Source: CAZQIC01 sp964593555
GTDB lineage: Bacteria; Bacteroidota; Bacteroidia; JAFLBG01
Assembly: GCA_964593555.1 (NCBI GenBank)
Contig: CAZQIC010000027.1
Span: 1 to 40,603, forward strand
Direction: 5' to 3'
Length of the DNA: 40,603 nucleotides
The notes beneath the pieces are model-generated. The model saw nothing but the letters and a program-made list of their open reading frames with translations, had not been told where the DNA came from and searched no databases. The position numbers and the translations under genes are program-made. Shown here one piece after another: positions 8,166-15,039 of the stretch. The stretch's first letter is position 1; each line of letters begins with the position of its first letter.

Positions 8166-9035
8166 TTATTCTGCCAATAAAGTTTTCCAAGCCTCCGCAA
8201 CTTTGCCCTGATCCAAAAAGGCTTTTGCTATTTTATGTAATTCCTCCTGCCCGTTTTTTGTAGAACCGTTTTTAAAATGTGACTTCTGGTATTCCTCCAC
8301 CTCATCTTTAGTTGGAAGATTTTGCACATTGCCCAGCTTCCCCAGGTCGTTTCCGGTTAACACGCTACTGTTCCTGATAGCAGCAGGAATATTATCTACT
8401 CCAATACCAATTGACTGAAGGGGTTTTTGAACTTCAAAAAGTGCATCACCCGAAGCCCTGCAATACCAGTTAGATCCCATTCTTGCGACAAGGTCAATTT
8501 TATTCGGATCAATATTTTTATTCGAATCTAAAACCGATTCATCAATGTGCATCAATAATATTTCACAAATGATTAAATTTCCAGCCCCGCCATTTGGTCC
8601 GAGCTCAATTACCTGGTTTACCTTACACTCCATTTGTACCGGGGATTCCTTTACTCTTTTTGGTTTTACCAATTGCGAATCTATTGGTGTAAAACCTGCT
8701 TTTACAAATTCATCAACTCCTTTTGGATATTCAGTACTTGCGAGAGATGTTTGCTGAACCATTGGATAGGAAACAATATTTATTACCACTTCCGGAACTT
8801 CTCTTATATTCTCATGAGTGTGTTTAATTAAACCCGTTCTTCCGCTACGGGCTGGTGAAAAAACCGCGATAGGCGGATTGGCGCTGAACACATTAAAAAA
8901 ACTAAAAGGTGCCAGATTATTTTTGCCAGAAGCATCCACAGTACTTGCAAATGCAATTGGCCTGGGCGCAACCGCACCTAATAAATAACTGTGCAAAACA
9001 GGAACCGATACTTCCTTTGGATCTATTGTAAGCAT
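8166..9035 (-). CDS. Flavin reductase-like (FMN-binding split-barrel) protein
   Basis: 289 residues. The N-terminal 200 residues match the flavin reductase-like/DIM6-NTAB split barrel: LLGAVAPRPIAFASTVDASG (20-39), NLAPFSFFNVFSANPP (39-55) and SPVQMECKVNQVIELG. The family binds FMN and includes NAD(P)H:flavin oxidoreductases and uncharacterised oxidoreductases; the exact reaction cannot be read here. The C-terminal 80 residues are helical. No membrane segment or signal is present, so it is cytoplasmic. The first ATG matches the usual family start and lies only 4 nt behind a perfect promoter -7 box, suggesting a leaderless message. Confidence 0.85.
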   Translation of the reverse strand: MLTIDPKEVSVPVLHSYLLGAVAPRPIAFASTVDASGKNNLAPFSFFNVFSANPPIAVFSPARSGRTGLIKHTHENIREVPEVVINIVSYPMVQQTSLASTEYPKGVDEFVKAGFTPIDSQLVKPKRVKESPVQMECKVNQVIELGPNGGAGNLIICEILLMHIDESVLDSNKNIDPNKIDLVARMGSNWYCRASGDALFEVQKPLQSIGIGVDNIPAAIRNSSVLTGNDLGKLGNVQNLPTKDEVEEYQKSHFKNGSTKNGQEELHKIAKAFLDQGKVAEAWKTLLAE

Positions 9036-9039
9036 GGTA

Positions 9040-9071
9040 CAAAGTTAGCAGGCTAGTAGTTCAATCACAAA
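9040..9071 (-). promoter_or_regulatory. Consensus promoter of the flavin-reductase-like gene; predicts leaderless mRNA
   Basis: On the minus strand TTTG (9071-9068), a 20-nt spacer and TAACTTTG (9047-9040) match the consensus exactly. The start of transcription would fall within 1-2 nt of the ATG at 9035. Confidence 0.6.
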
Positions 9072-9185
9072 GAATTAATTATATAATATGTCTTTTAGGA
9101 TTAGCAGTTGATTGTTCATTATTTTAAGCTAAGTTGCCATTTTGCTGCTTTTTCTATAATTTTTTGCTATTTTTATTAGGAATCA

Positions 9186-10730
9186 ATGAAGGCGTCGAAG
9201 GATTTATTTATACTGATCAGTTCCTTATCAAAAAGCGAGAAAGGATATTTTAAAAAATTTACTTCACTGCATGTAAGAGGGGAGGAAAATCAATACGTTA
9301 AACTTTTTGACATCATAGAAAAACAAAATGGTTATGATGAACAAAAAGTTATTGATGCAATGGGGCAGACTGATCATCCAAAAAATTTCGCAGTATTAAA
9401 ATCTTATTTGTACGATCTTATTTTAAAATCCTTACGATCATATTATTCGCAAAGCACCCCCGAATTGGAGATAAAAGAACTGATAGAGTATATAGAAATA
9501 CTCCACAACAAAGGATTATACAAACAATGTGAAAAAATTATAAACAAGGGTGTTGCGCTTGCAGAAAAATACGAATTATTTCTTCCGCTTGCAGAATTAT
9601 ACGGGTGGAAAATAGAGTTTATGCATTTACAGAACTTCACCAATACCAACCCGGAAGAATTAGATTTAATATACTCCTCCTACGCAAGTTTTGTAAAAAA
9701 ATATCAAAACATAATCAGCTACAAACATATACTTTCACAATTGTTCGTGGAAAGAAAGTCTGCCGGGTTTACCCGCAAAAAAGAGGAACTAGAACAACAG
9801 GAAAGATTATCGAAAAACAAATTTTTGAATGACATCGGTAATGCAGATTCCTATCAGGCCAAATGGCATTATTATCTGTGGCACAGTATATACTCATTCA
9901 ACAAACATGATTATGAGGGTTCATACAGGTCCAGCAAAACACTGGTTGACCTGATAGAAAGGCATCCAAGCCAAAAAGAATTCAAACCAAAGGCTTATAT
10001 ATCCGCATTGAATAATTTGCTGATCATGCAAATCGAAACTAATCGTTACGGAGAGATAAAGGAAACTTTGGAGAAAGTTAAATTGATCGTTCCGAAATCT
10101 GAAAGTGTTAAGCAGTGGCTTTATTATGTTATCAATGGCTCTGAACTTAACTTACTTATGAATACCGGAGAGTTTGAAAAGGCGCTTGAGCTCGCCGCTA
10201 AAATTGAGAAGCAGATCCCAAGCCTCGCCAACTATATTATTCACGAGGAGAATGAGCTCATCCTTATTTTCAATTTAGCCATTACTTTTTTTGGTTCTAA
10301 AAATTTTTCCAAGGCAAATTATTATTTCAATAAAATAATTCACGAAAGTTCAACTGAAATGAGAACTGATGTACATTGTTTCGCAAGGATCATGAGCCTC
10401 ATTGTGCACTCAGAAATGGGCAACAATGATATGCTCGAGTATACTATAAAATCTACCTATAGGTTTTTATACAAGCGTAACAGATTGTATAAATTTGAAA
10501 CCCTTATTTTAAATTTTATTAAAACCAATATGTCGGCCAAGGCCTTGCCTAAAAAGGAAATGGATGAAAAATTTAAAATTTTAATGGACGAAATTGACGC
10601 ATTGAAAAAGGATCATTTTGAGAGGAAAGCGCTTAACTATTTTGATTTTATTTCCTGGCTCGAAGGCAAAATTGAGAACCGTTCATTTGCAGATATAGTA
10701 CGCGACAAGACAAAGGTGCTTGTTAAATAA
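9186..10730 (+). CDS. Helical-repeat protein of unknown function
   Basis: 514 residues, almost wholly alpha-helical, with the opening MKASKDLFILISSLSKSEKG and repeated helix pairs (for example residues 100-150 and 300-400) that resemble tetratricopeptide or similar solenoids. There is no signal peptide or membrane segment, so it is cytoplasmic. I recognise the pattern as a Bacteroidota-restricted type (KSEKGYFKKF near the start, SWLEGKIENRSFADIV at the end) but know of no assigned function. It stands alone on the plus strand. Its C-terminal 25 residues have a diverged copy about 75 nt past the stop codon (10806-10889), evidence of a former tandem paralogue. An intrinsic terminator separates the two. 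Confidence 0.75.
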   Translation: MKASKDLFILISSLSKSEKGYFKKFTSLHVRGEENQYVKLFDIIEKQNGYDEQKVIDAMGQTDHPKNFAVLKSYLYDLILKSLRSYYSQSTPELEIKELIEYIEILHNKGLYKQCEKIINKGVALAEKYELFLPLAELYGWKIEFMHLQNFTNTNPEELDLIYSSYASFVKKYQNIISYKHILSQLFVERKSAGFTRKKEELEQQERLSKNKFLNDIGNADSYQAKWHYYLWHSIYSFNKHDYEGSYRSSKTLVDLIERHPSQKEFKPKAYISALNNLLIMQIETNRYGEIKETLEKVKLIVPKSESVKQWLYYVINGSELNLLMNTGEFEKALELAAKIEKQIPSLANYIIHEENELILIFNLAITFFGSKNFSKANYYFNKIIHESSTEMRTDVHCFARIMSLIVHSEMGNNDMLEYTIKSTYRFLYKRNRLYKFETLILNFIKTNMSAKALPKKEMDEKFKILMDEIDALKKDHFERKALNYFDFISWLEGKIENRSFADIVRDKTKVLVK

Positions 10731-10765
10731 CAGGAAATACATCCCGCAGGGCTGGCTCTTTCGCT

Positions 10766-10792
10766 AAAAATACCCCACTGGGTATTTTTTTT
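10766..10792 (+). terminator. Intrinsic terminator after the helical-repeat gene
   Basis: The stem AAAAATACCC/GGGTATTTTT with a CACT loop is followed by further T residues. It lies 35 nt past the stop codon at 10730 and before the paralogue remnant. Confidence 0.7.
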
Positions 10793-10805
10793 ACGTTCGG
10801 CCCTT

Positions 10806-10889
10806 TCCTGGCTTACCAGCAAAGTTGAGAACCGATCTTTTGCGCAGGTTGTAAAAGAAAAAACAGCACTTCTGTTAAATTCTAAATAG
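10806..10889 (+). pseudogene. C-terminal remnant of a paralogue of the helical-repeat gene
   Basis: 28 codons including the stop TAG encode SWLTSKVENRSFAQVVKEKT then ALLLNSK, aligned without gaps to the last residues of the intact neighbour (SWLEGKIENRSFADIVRDKT). About 14 of 25 positions are identical, and it is in the same frame. No start or upstream homology remains, since only the terminator and spacer precede it. It overlaps the end of trmB on the other strand by 8 bp. The divergence implies an old tandem paralogue mostly deleted, not a recent duplication. Confidence 0.65.
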
Positions 10890-11550
10890 AAAACCGGATA
10901 TAGTGAATCGGCATACCCTGGTTCAAAAATTTATTTTCGTAATAGGTTTTAATTGCCTTCGTCTCTTCTAATGCAATTGTGTTTGTTGAATATAGATCGG
11001 CAGTATGCTCAATGAGGGGAAATTTATTTTCCTGAATTACTTCAAGAGTAAATTCATACAACAATTTTGAATCGGTCTTTAAATGCACCACCCCATCTTT
11101 TTTCAAAAAATTTTTATAGCGCTTTAAAAAAATCGGGGAGGTCAGTCTTTTTTTTGCAAGGCTTTTTGCCGGCTGGGGATCAGGAAATGTCACCCATATT
11201 TCACTCACTTCATTTTCAACAAAACATCTTTCAATAAAATCAATTCGCGTTCTGATGAAAGCTACATTTGACATTTTATTTTCCAAAGCTGTTTTAGCAC
11301 CACGCCATATCCTGTTCCCTTTTATATCAATACCAATAAAATTTTTATCGGGATATCTTTGTGCAAGCCCTACAGTGTACTCCCCTTTACCGCAGCCCAA
11401 CTCGAGCACAATGGGATTTTCGTTATTGAAATAATCATTATTCCATTTTCCTCTTTTATCAATGTCACCAAAAGCAGGATCAAATGGCACATGGAATACA
11501 TTGTCAAAAGTCGCTACCGCTGCAAAACGTTCTAATTTTCTTTTAGCCAT
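10882..11550 (-). CDS. trmB: tRNA (guanine-N7-)-methyltransferase
   Basis: 222 residues, typical length. The enzyme uses SAM to methylate G46 in the variable loop of tRNAs. The SAM-binding motif VLELGCGKGEYTVGLA (about 47-62), the NFIGIDIKGNRIWRGA block and the TrmB signature VTFPDPQPAKSLAKKRLTSP (about 119-138; canonical FPDPWPKKRH) are visible, as is the C-terminal region ALEETKAIKTYYENKFLNQG. The usual Trp of FPDPWPK is Gln here, as seen in many Bacteroidota homologues as far as I recall. It lies 25 nt after the PhoR-like kinase on the same strand, so the two may be co-transcribed. Confidence 0.93.
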   Translation of the reverse strand: MAKRKLERFAAVATFDNVFHVPFDPAFGDIDKRGKWNNDYFNNENPIVLELGCGKGEYTVGLAQRYPDKNFIGIDIKGNRIWRGAKTALENKMSNVAFIRTRIDFIERCFVENEVSEIWVTFPDPQPAKSLAKKRLTSPIFLKRYKNFLKKDGVVHLKTDSKLLYEFTLEVIQENKFPLIEHTADLYSTNTIALEETKAIKTYYENKFLNQGMPIHYIRFSI

Positions 11551-11575
11551 TGTTCACATAAAAATAAATTCAAAT

Positions 11576-12637
11576 TTATTCTTTTACTTTTTTTAATGTG
11601 AAAGAAAAAGTGGTTCCATCACCCTCCTTGCTATCCACAGATATTGTTTGTCCGTGTGCTTCAATAATATGTTTAACAATAGAGAGGCCCAAACCGGTTC
11701 CACCCTGAGAGCGGGAGCGGCCTTTATCTACTCTATAAAACCGTTCGAACAATCTTGGTAAATGTTCCTTCGCAATACCCGGACCGTTATCAATTACCTC
11801 TATTTGTATATTATCACGCACTTCATAAATTCTGCAATTGGTTTCACCATATTCTTTCCCATAGTTAACAGAATTACCTATGAGATTGGTAAGCACCTGG
11901 CGGATGCGGAATTTATCCGCCAAAACAAAAACGGGCTTATCATACGCTTCTTTAAAGCGAAGCATTATACCTTTTGCAGTTGCCTTCCTTTCTTCTGTTT
12001 CAAAAACGTCCTGTATCAATGAAATGATATCTACTTCTTCAATGTCTATTTCCAGTTGCCCGGTTTCCAATTGAGTAATAGCTTCAAGATCACCTATCAT
12101 ACTTATCATCCGGTCCACACTTTTTTCTGCACGCATTAAATAATCTTTGTTAATTGTTTTATCATCTATACCTCCATCCAGCAACGTTGCAACATACCCT
12201 TGAATATTAAAGATGGGGGTTTTGAGTTCATGAGAAACATTTCCTAAAAATTCTTTACGGTACAATTCCAGCTTTTGCAATTTGTCAATTTCCACCTTGC
12301 GCTCCTCAGCCCATTCTTCTACTTCTGTGTGAAGGTCCTCAATCTCTTCGTCCGAAGAAAATGTTTCAGGCAAAGATTCTCTGCTGACATTGCTAATTAT
12401 TCTCAGCTTACGAACCTTATTTTTCAATTCGTTGACACGTCCAAAAATAAAACGCGATAAAAAAAAATAAAATACAATTGCAGAGATCAAAAAAACCGAA
12501 ACGCTCAACACGCCTGCTTCAGCAAAGCCAATTGCTATGAGACTAAAAGAATTAAATATTAAAAGCAGGATAACAAAAAATACCGTAACAGCAAGGGAAG
12601 ATAAAAGGGTAATGTTACGCAGCGAAAGGCTCTTCAT
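11576..12637 (-). CDS. phoR: PhoR-like membrane sensor histidine kinase
   Basis: 353 residues. Two membrane segments (about 10-30 and 38-62) are joined by only a few residues, so there is no real periplasmic sensor. A linker leads to the dimerisation/phosphorylation helix NVSHELKTPIFNIQGY (His136) and the ATPase domain, with N-box LIGNSVNYG, DNGPGIA, FERFYRVDKGRSRSQGGTGL and GLSIVKHI. This short, PAS-less plan is the usual Bacteroidota PhoR form. The partner is the PhoB-like regulator upstream at 13049-13732, separated by a 411-bp gap that holds three hairpins. Phosphate sensing would depend on PstSCAB/PhoU elsewhere. The phosphate role is inferred from the family and from the Pho-box-like repeats nearby. 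Confidence 0.85.
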   Translation of the reverse strand: MKSLSLRNITLLSSLAVTVFFVILLLIFNSFSLIAIGFAEAGVLSVSVFLISAIVFYFFLSRFIFGRVNELKNKVRKLRIISNVSRESLPETFSSDEEIEDLHTEVEEWAEERKVEIDKLQKLELYRKEFLGNVSHELKTPIFNIQGYVATLLDGGIDDKTINKDYLMRAEKSVDRMISMIGDLEAITQLETGQLEIDIEEVDIISLIQDVFETEERKATAKGIMLRFKEAYDKPVFVLADKFRIRQVLTNLIGNSVNYGKEYGETNCRIYEVRDNIQIEVIDNGPGIAKEHLPRLFERFYRVDKGRSRSQGGTGLGLSIVKHIIEAHGQTISVDSKEGDGTTFSFTLKKVKE

Positions 12638-13048
12638 TCAGCCTACAAAGTTAAGGAATATGTGATATACAAACAAACGATAAAATATTATTATAATAAA
12701 ATCCAGATGGAAAAACGGTTATATTATCCCGATATTCATCGGACTGGCGTCAGGTTAATCATTTAATATCTAATGTCGAATGGAGTTAATTTCCTCTTCT
12801 ATCAATCTACAACTTTTTATATATAGGCGATATTTCCAGTGACCATCACAAAAAAATGTTTAGGTTTTTTAGCGAATCCGGAGGATTCACACCTTTATAA
12901 AAAGCTTAATCTATAAAGTTCGACTCCGGCCGGAGTCGCAGATTTAGTCCTACTCTTTTTATAATGTATGATGCCTCTGGCATCAATACAATAAGAAATG
13001 TGGCAGTGTAACACTCTCCTCCCTCTGGTCGGCTCATTAACACCACCA
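12638..13048. repeat. 411-bp gene-free gap between regulator and kinase with three spaced hairpins
   Basis: No open frame of note. Three compact palindromes stand 32-33 bp apart: GAATCC-GGA-GGATTC (12874-12888), the perfect 18-mer CGACTCCGGCCGGAGTCG (12921-12938) and GATGCC-TCT-GGCATC (12970-12984). AT-rich spacers between them contain TTATAAAAAG and its inverse CTTTTTATAA, so the middle hairpin is the core of a larger imperfect palindrome (about 12896-12962). The look is that of REP-like or hairpin-cluster elements of Bacteroidota. The left half (12638-12870) is AT-rich, and I see nothing defined in it. Confidence 0.55.
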
Positions 13049-13732
13049 TCAAAATTCGAATTTATAACCTATTCCTTTTACCGTCTTAAAGAAATCATCA
13101 CCTAATTTTTCGCGCAGCTTACGAATATGCACATCTATTGTCCTGTCGCCAACCACCACATCATCGCCCCATACTTTTTCAAGGATCGCTTCGCGCGTAA
13201 AAACTTTGCCAGGCTTAGATGCGAGCAATGATAATAATTCGAATTCCTTTTTTGGAAGTGTTAACTCACCTCCATCTTTTACAACAAGATATTTTTCCCT
13301 ATCAATTTGCAAACCGCCAACATCTATCTTCTTAGATGTTTCATCCGATTTACTTTTTCTTCTTAGCAAAGCTTTGATCCTGCTAATTAATACGCGGGGT
13401 TTAATTGGCTTACTGATATAATCATCTGCGCCAACATCAAAGCCGGCAATTTGAGAATAATCTTCATTACGCGCCGTGAGGAAAGCTATTAGTACATCTT
13501 TTAGTCCTGGAATATTTCTTATTTCAGCACACGCTTCTATCCCGTCAATACCGGGCATCATTACATCCAGAATAATAAGATCGGGTTTTTCCTTTTTCGC
13601 TATCTCAATTCCTGTTTTGCCATCATCAGCGGTTACAACCACAAATCCCTCTTTCTTCAGGTTGTATCCTAAAAACTCCAGGATGTCCGGCTCATCATCA
13701 ACCAAAAGCACTTTAAAATCACTATTCTGCAT
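13049..13732 (-). CDS. phoB: PhoB-like response regulator
   Basis: 227 residues from the ATG at 13732. The receiver (about 5-120) has the acidic pair and pocket VDDEPD (Asp12/Asp13), phosphorylation site Asp56 in IILDVMMPG, Thr in FLTARNED and Lys in YISKPIK. An OmpR/PhoB winged helix (about 132-226) ends DRTIDVHIRKLREKLGDD and VKGIGYKFEF. The frame extends upstream to a TTG at 13774, but that codon lies inside a perfect -7 box (TAATTTTG), so the ATG 42 nt further in is the likelier start. Three 11-bp-spaced TTAAC/TTAGC repeats directly before the promoter suggest it activates its own gene. Its kinase lies downstream. Confidence 0.9.
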   Translation of the reverse strand: MQNSDFKVLLVDDEPDILEFLGYNLKKEGFVVVTADDGKTGIEIAKKEKPDLIILDVMMPGIDGIEACAEIRNIPGLKDVLIAFLTARNEDYSQIAGFDVGADDYISKPIKPRVLISRIKALLRRKSKSDETSKKIDVGGLQIDREKYLVVKDGGELTLPKKEFELLSLLASKPGKVFTREAILEKVWGDDVVVGDRTIDVHIRKLREKLGDDFFKTVKGIGYKFEF

Positions 13733-13771
13733 CCCTGATTTTTTCACTAAGGTATCCTCTATATTGGTTAG

Positions 13772-13779
13772 CAAAATTA
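13772..13779 (-). promoter_or_regulatory. -7 promoter element of the phoB-like gene
   Basis: TAATTTTG (13779-13772, minus strand) is a perfect TAnnTTTG box, starting 7 nt after the last direct-repeat unit. Transcription would start near 13768, giving a leader of about 35 nt to the ATG at 13732. Confidence 0.55.
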
Positions 13780-13786
13780 TAACAAC

Positions 13787-13813
13787 GCTAAGTTAATGTT
13801 AAGATAAGGTTAA
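13787..13813 (-). promoter_or_regulatory. Pho-box-like direct repeat upstream of phoB
   Basis: On the minus strand TTAAC (13813-13809), TTAAC (13802-13798) and TTAGC (13791-13787) recur at exactly 11-bp spacing, with AT-rich 6-bp gaps. PhoB (E. coli) and PhoP (Bacillus) bind tandem half-sites at 11-bp spacing, and TTAACA is the Bacillus half-site. The unit order TTAAC-TTAAC-TTAGC recurs at 20846. Confidence 0.55.
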
Positions 13814-13816
13814 GAA

Positions 13817-14902
13817 CTAATTTAGTAAATCATTTAGAATTGAAGTGTCCGATTGATCCACCCACTGCCGGAACGAATCATCTTTTTTATAATCCTTTAT
13901 AAAATCAAGCAGCGTTTCAATTTTAAACACCTCATCAAAAACCCCTGCCCCCGCCTTATAAGCATCACGCGAATTACAGAATTGTTCAAAATGTTTTACA
14001 ACCGGCACCATAAGAACAGGCTTTCCAAAATACATGGCCTCACACACAGTCTCAAATCCTGCAGTAGTAACTACACCCGCTGCACCTGACATTAACCTGA
14101 TAAATTTTTTATCCTCTAAGCGATGAAAGGCGAGTTTGTCATTACATTTCCATTCATCACTTGTACTTTTGTGATCTGTAAAACAATGCAATTCCGTTTC
14201 CGGATAATTTTTATGCCAGTTGATTATATTCTGCATTAAACCGCTATTCAAAAGGTAAACGAGAATATAACCGCCATTTGTAACAGGCTGCTCCTTTACT
14301 TGTTTCCTCAATAAGGGTGCAACAACTTTTATATTCCCGAAATTTTCCGCAGGCACTTTATAAAAAGACAGGGCTATTTTTTTATGTGCGCCAATAGCAG
14401 TGATCCTTGTTAAATTTTTTACCGTATTAATATTCCCCTTGCTGGCTTCTGCCGGAAAAATAAAATCGGGATGCAAGTACAAATACTGGTGTGCAATACA
14501 AATTACTTTTGCTTTGGGCCGATAAAAAAAACTATACAGCCCGGCTAATGGCTCATAAAAATTAATGATCACATCAGGTTTATACTTTTTGACGGTAGAA
14601 TTTATTCTTCTAATGCTCCTGAAAAATTTTCCACCCAATAAAAGGTTGTAAAAGATGGAGCGCCATACCCTAATGGCCTGAGCATTTTTATCTTGTAAAA
14701 AGTTGGGGCTATCAAATTCAATTATATCGCAGTTTATCTCTCTTTTAAAAAATTCAGGGATTTCCCTCATGGGACTTATCCCCACCATGACTCCTACGAG
14801 TTCCAGGTTGCTTTTTTCAAGTAATTGTTTTAACGCAATGGCCTGTGTCATATGCCCCCTGCCCTCACCCTGCACAATAAATAAAACCCTGCTCTTACTC
14901 AT
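13817..14902 (-). CDS. Glycosyltransferase of the MurG/GT28-like (GT-B) type
   Basis: 361 residues. The N-terminal half begins RVLFIVQGEGRGHMTQAIAL, the Gly-rich HxTQ loop typical of GT-B enzymes that act on lipid or carbohydrate acceptors. The C-terminal half holds the nucleotide-sugar binding signature GVVTTAGFETVCEAMYFGKP then VLMVPVVKHFEQ, as in MJ1255/MurG-like families. It has no signal peptide and is likely peripheral on the inner membrane. The sugar donor and acceptor cannot be told. It is divergent from the TonB receptor at 15040, and the Pho-box-like repeat between them could also affect it; replacement of phospholipids by glycolipids under phosphate stress would be one guess. A -7 box TAAATTTG (14917-14910) lies 7 nt before the ATG. 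Confidence 0.75.
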   Translation of the reverse strand: MSKSRVLFIVQGEGRGHMTQAIALKQLLEKSNLELVGVMVGISPMREIPEFFKREINCDIIEFDSPNFLQDKNAQAIRVWRSIFYNLLLGGKFFRSIRRINSTVKKYKPDVIINFYEPLAGLYSFFYRPKAKVICIAHQYLYLHPDFIFPAEASKGNINTVKNLTRITAIGAHKKIALSFYKVPAENFGNIKVVAPLLRKQVKEQPVTNGGYILVYLLNSGLMQNIINWHKNYPETELHCFTDHKSTSDEWKCNDKLAFHRLEDKKFIRLMSGAAGVVTTAGFETVCEAMYFGKPVLMVPVVKHFEQFCNSRDAYKAGAGVFDEVFKIETLLDFIKDYKKDDSFRQWVDQSDTSILNDLLN

Positions 14903-14960
14903 TTCAACACAAATTTAATATTATTAAAATTAAACTTTGTCTAAAGAATCTACCCTCTTG

Positions 14961-14987
14961 TTAATGTTAAGTTAATATACGATTAAT
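14961..14987 (+). promoter_or_regulatory. Pho-box-like direct repeat upstream of the 15040 receptor
   Basis: Three TTAAT units at 14961, 14972 and 14983 recur at exactly 11-bp spacing; a fourth in-phase pentamer, GTCAC (14994), is weaker. Possible -7 boxes are TCACTTTG (14995-15002), 7 nt after the third unit, the same distance as at phoB, and TTATTTTG (15009-15016), 21 nt after it, the same distance as at 18184. Confidence 0.55.
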
Positions 14988-15039
14988 CATTTAGTCACTT
15001 TGCAAGGCTTATTTTGTTAACATATTAAACCGAATAAAA

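Noticed and set aside
13733..13774. Longer N-terminus for the PhoB-like regulator
   Set aside because: It would start at a TTG that lies inside the predicted -7 box; the ATG at 13732 fits the family start.
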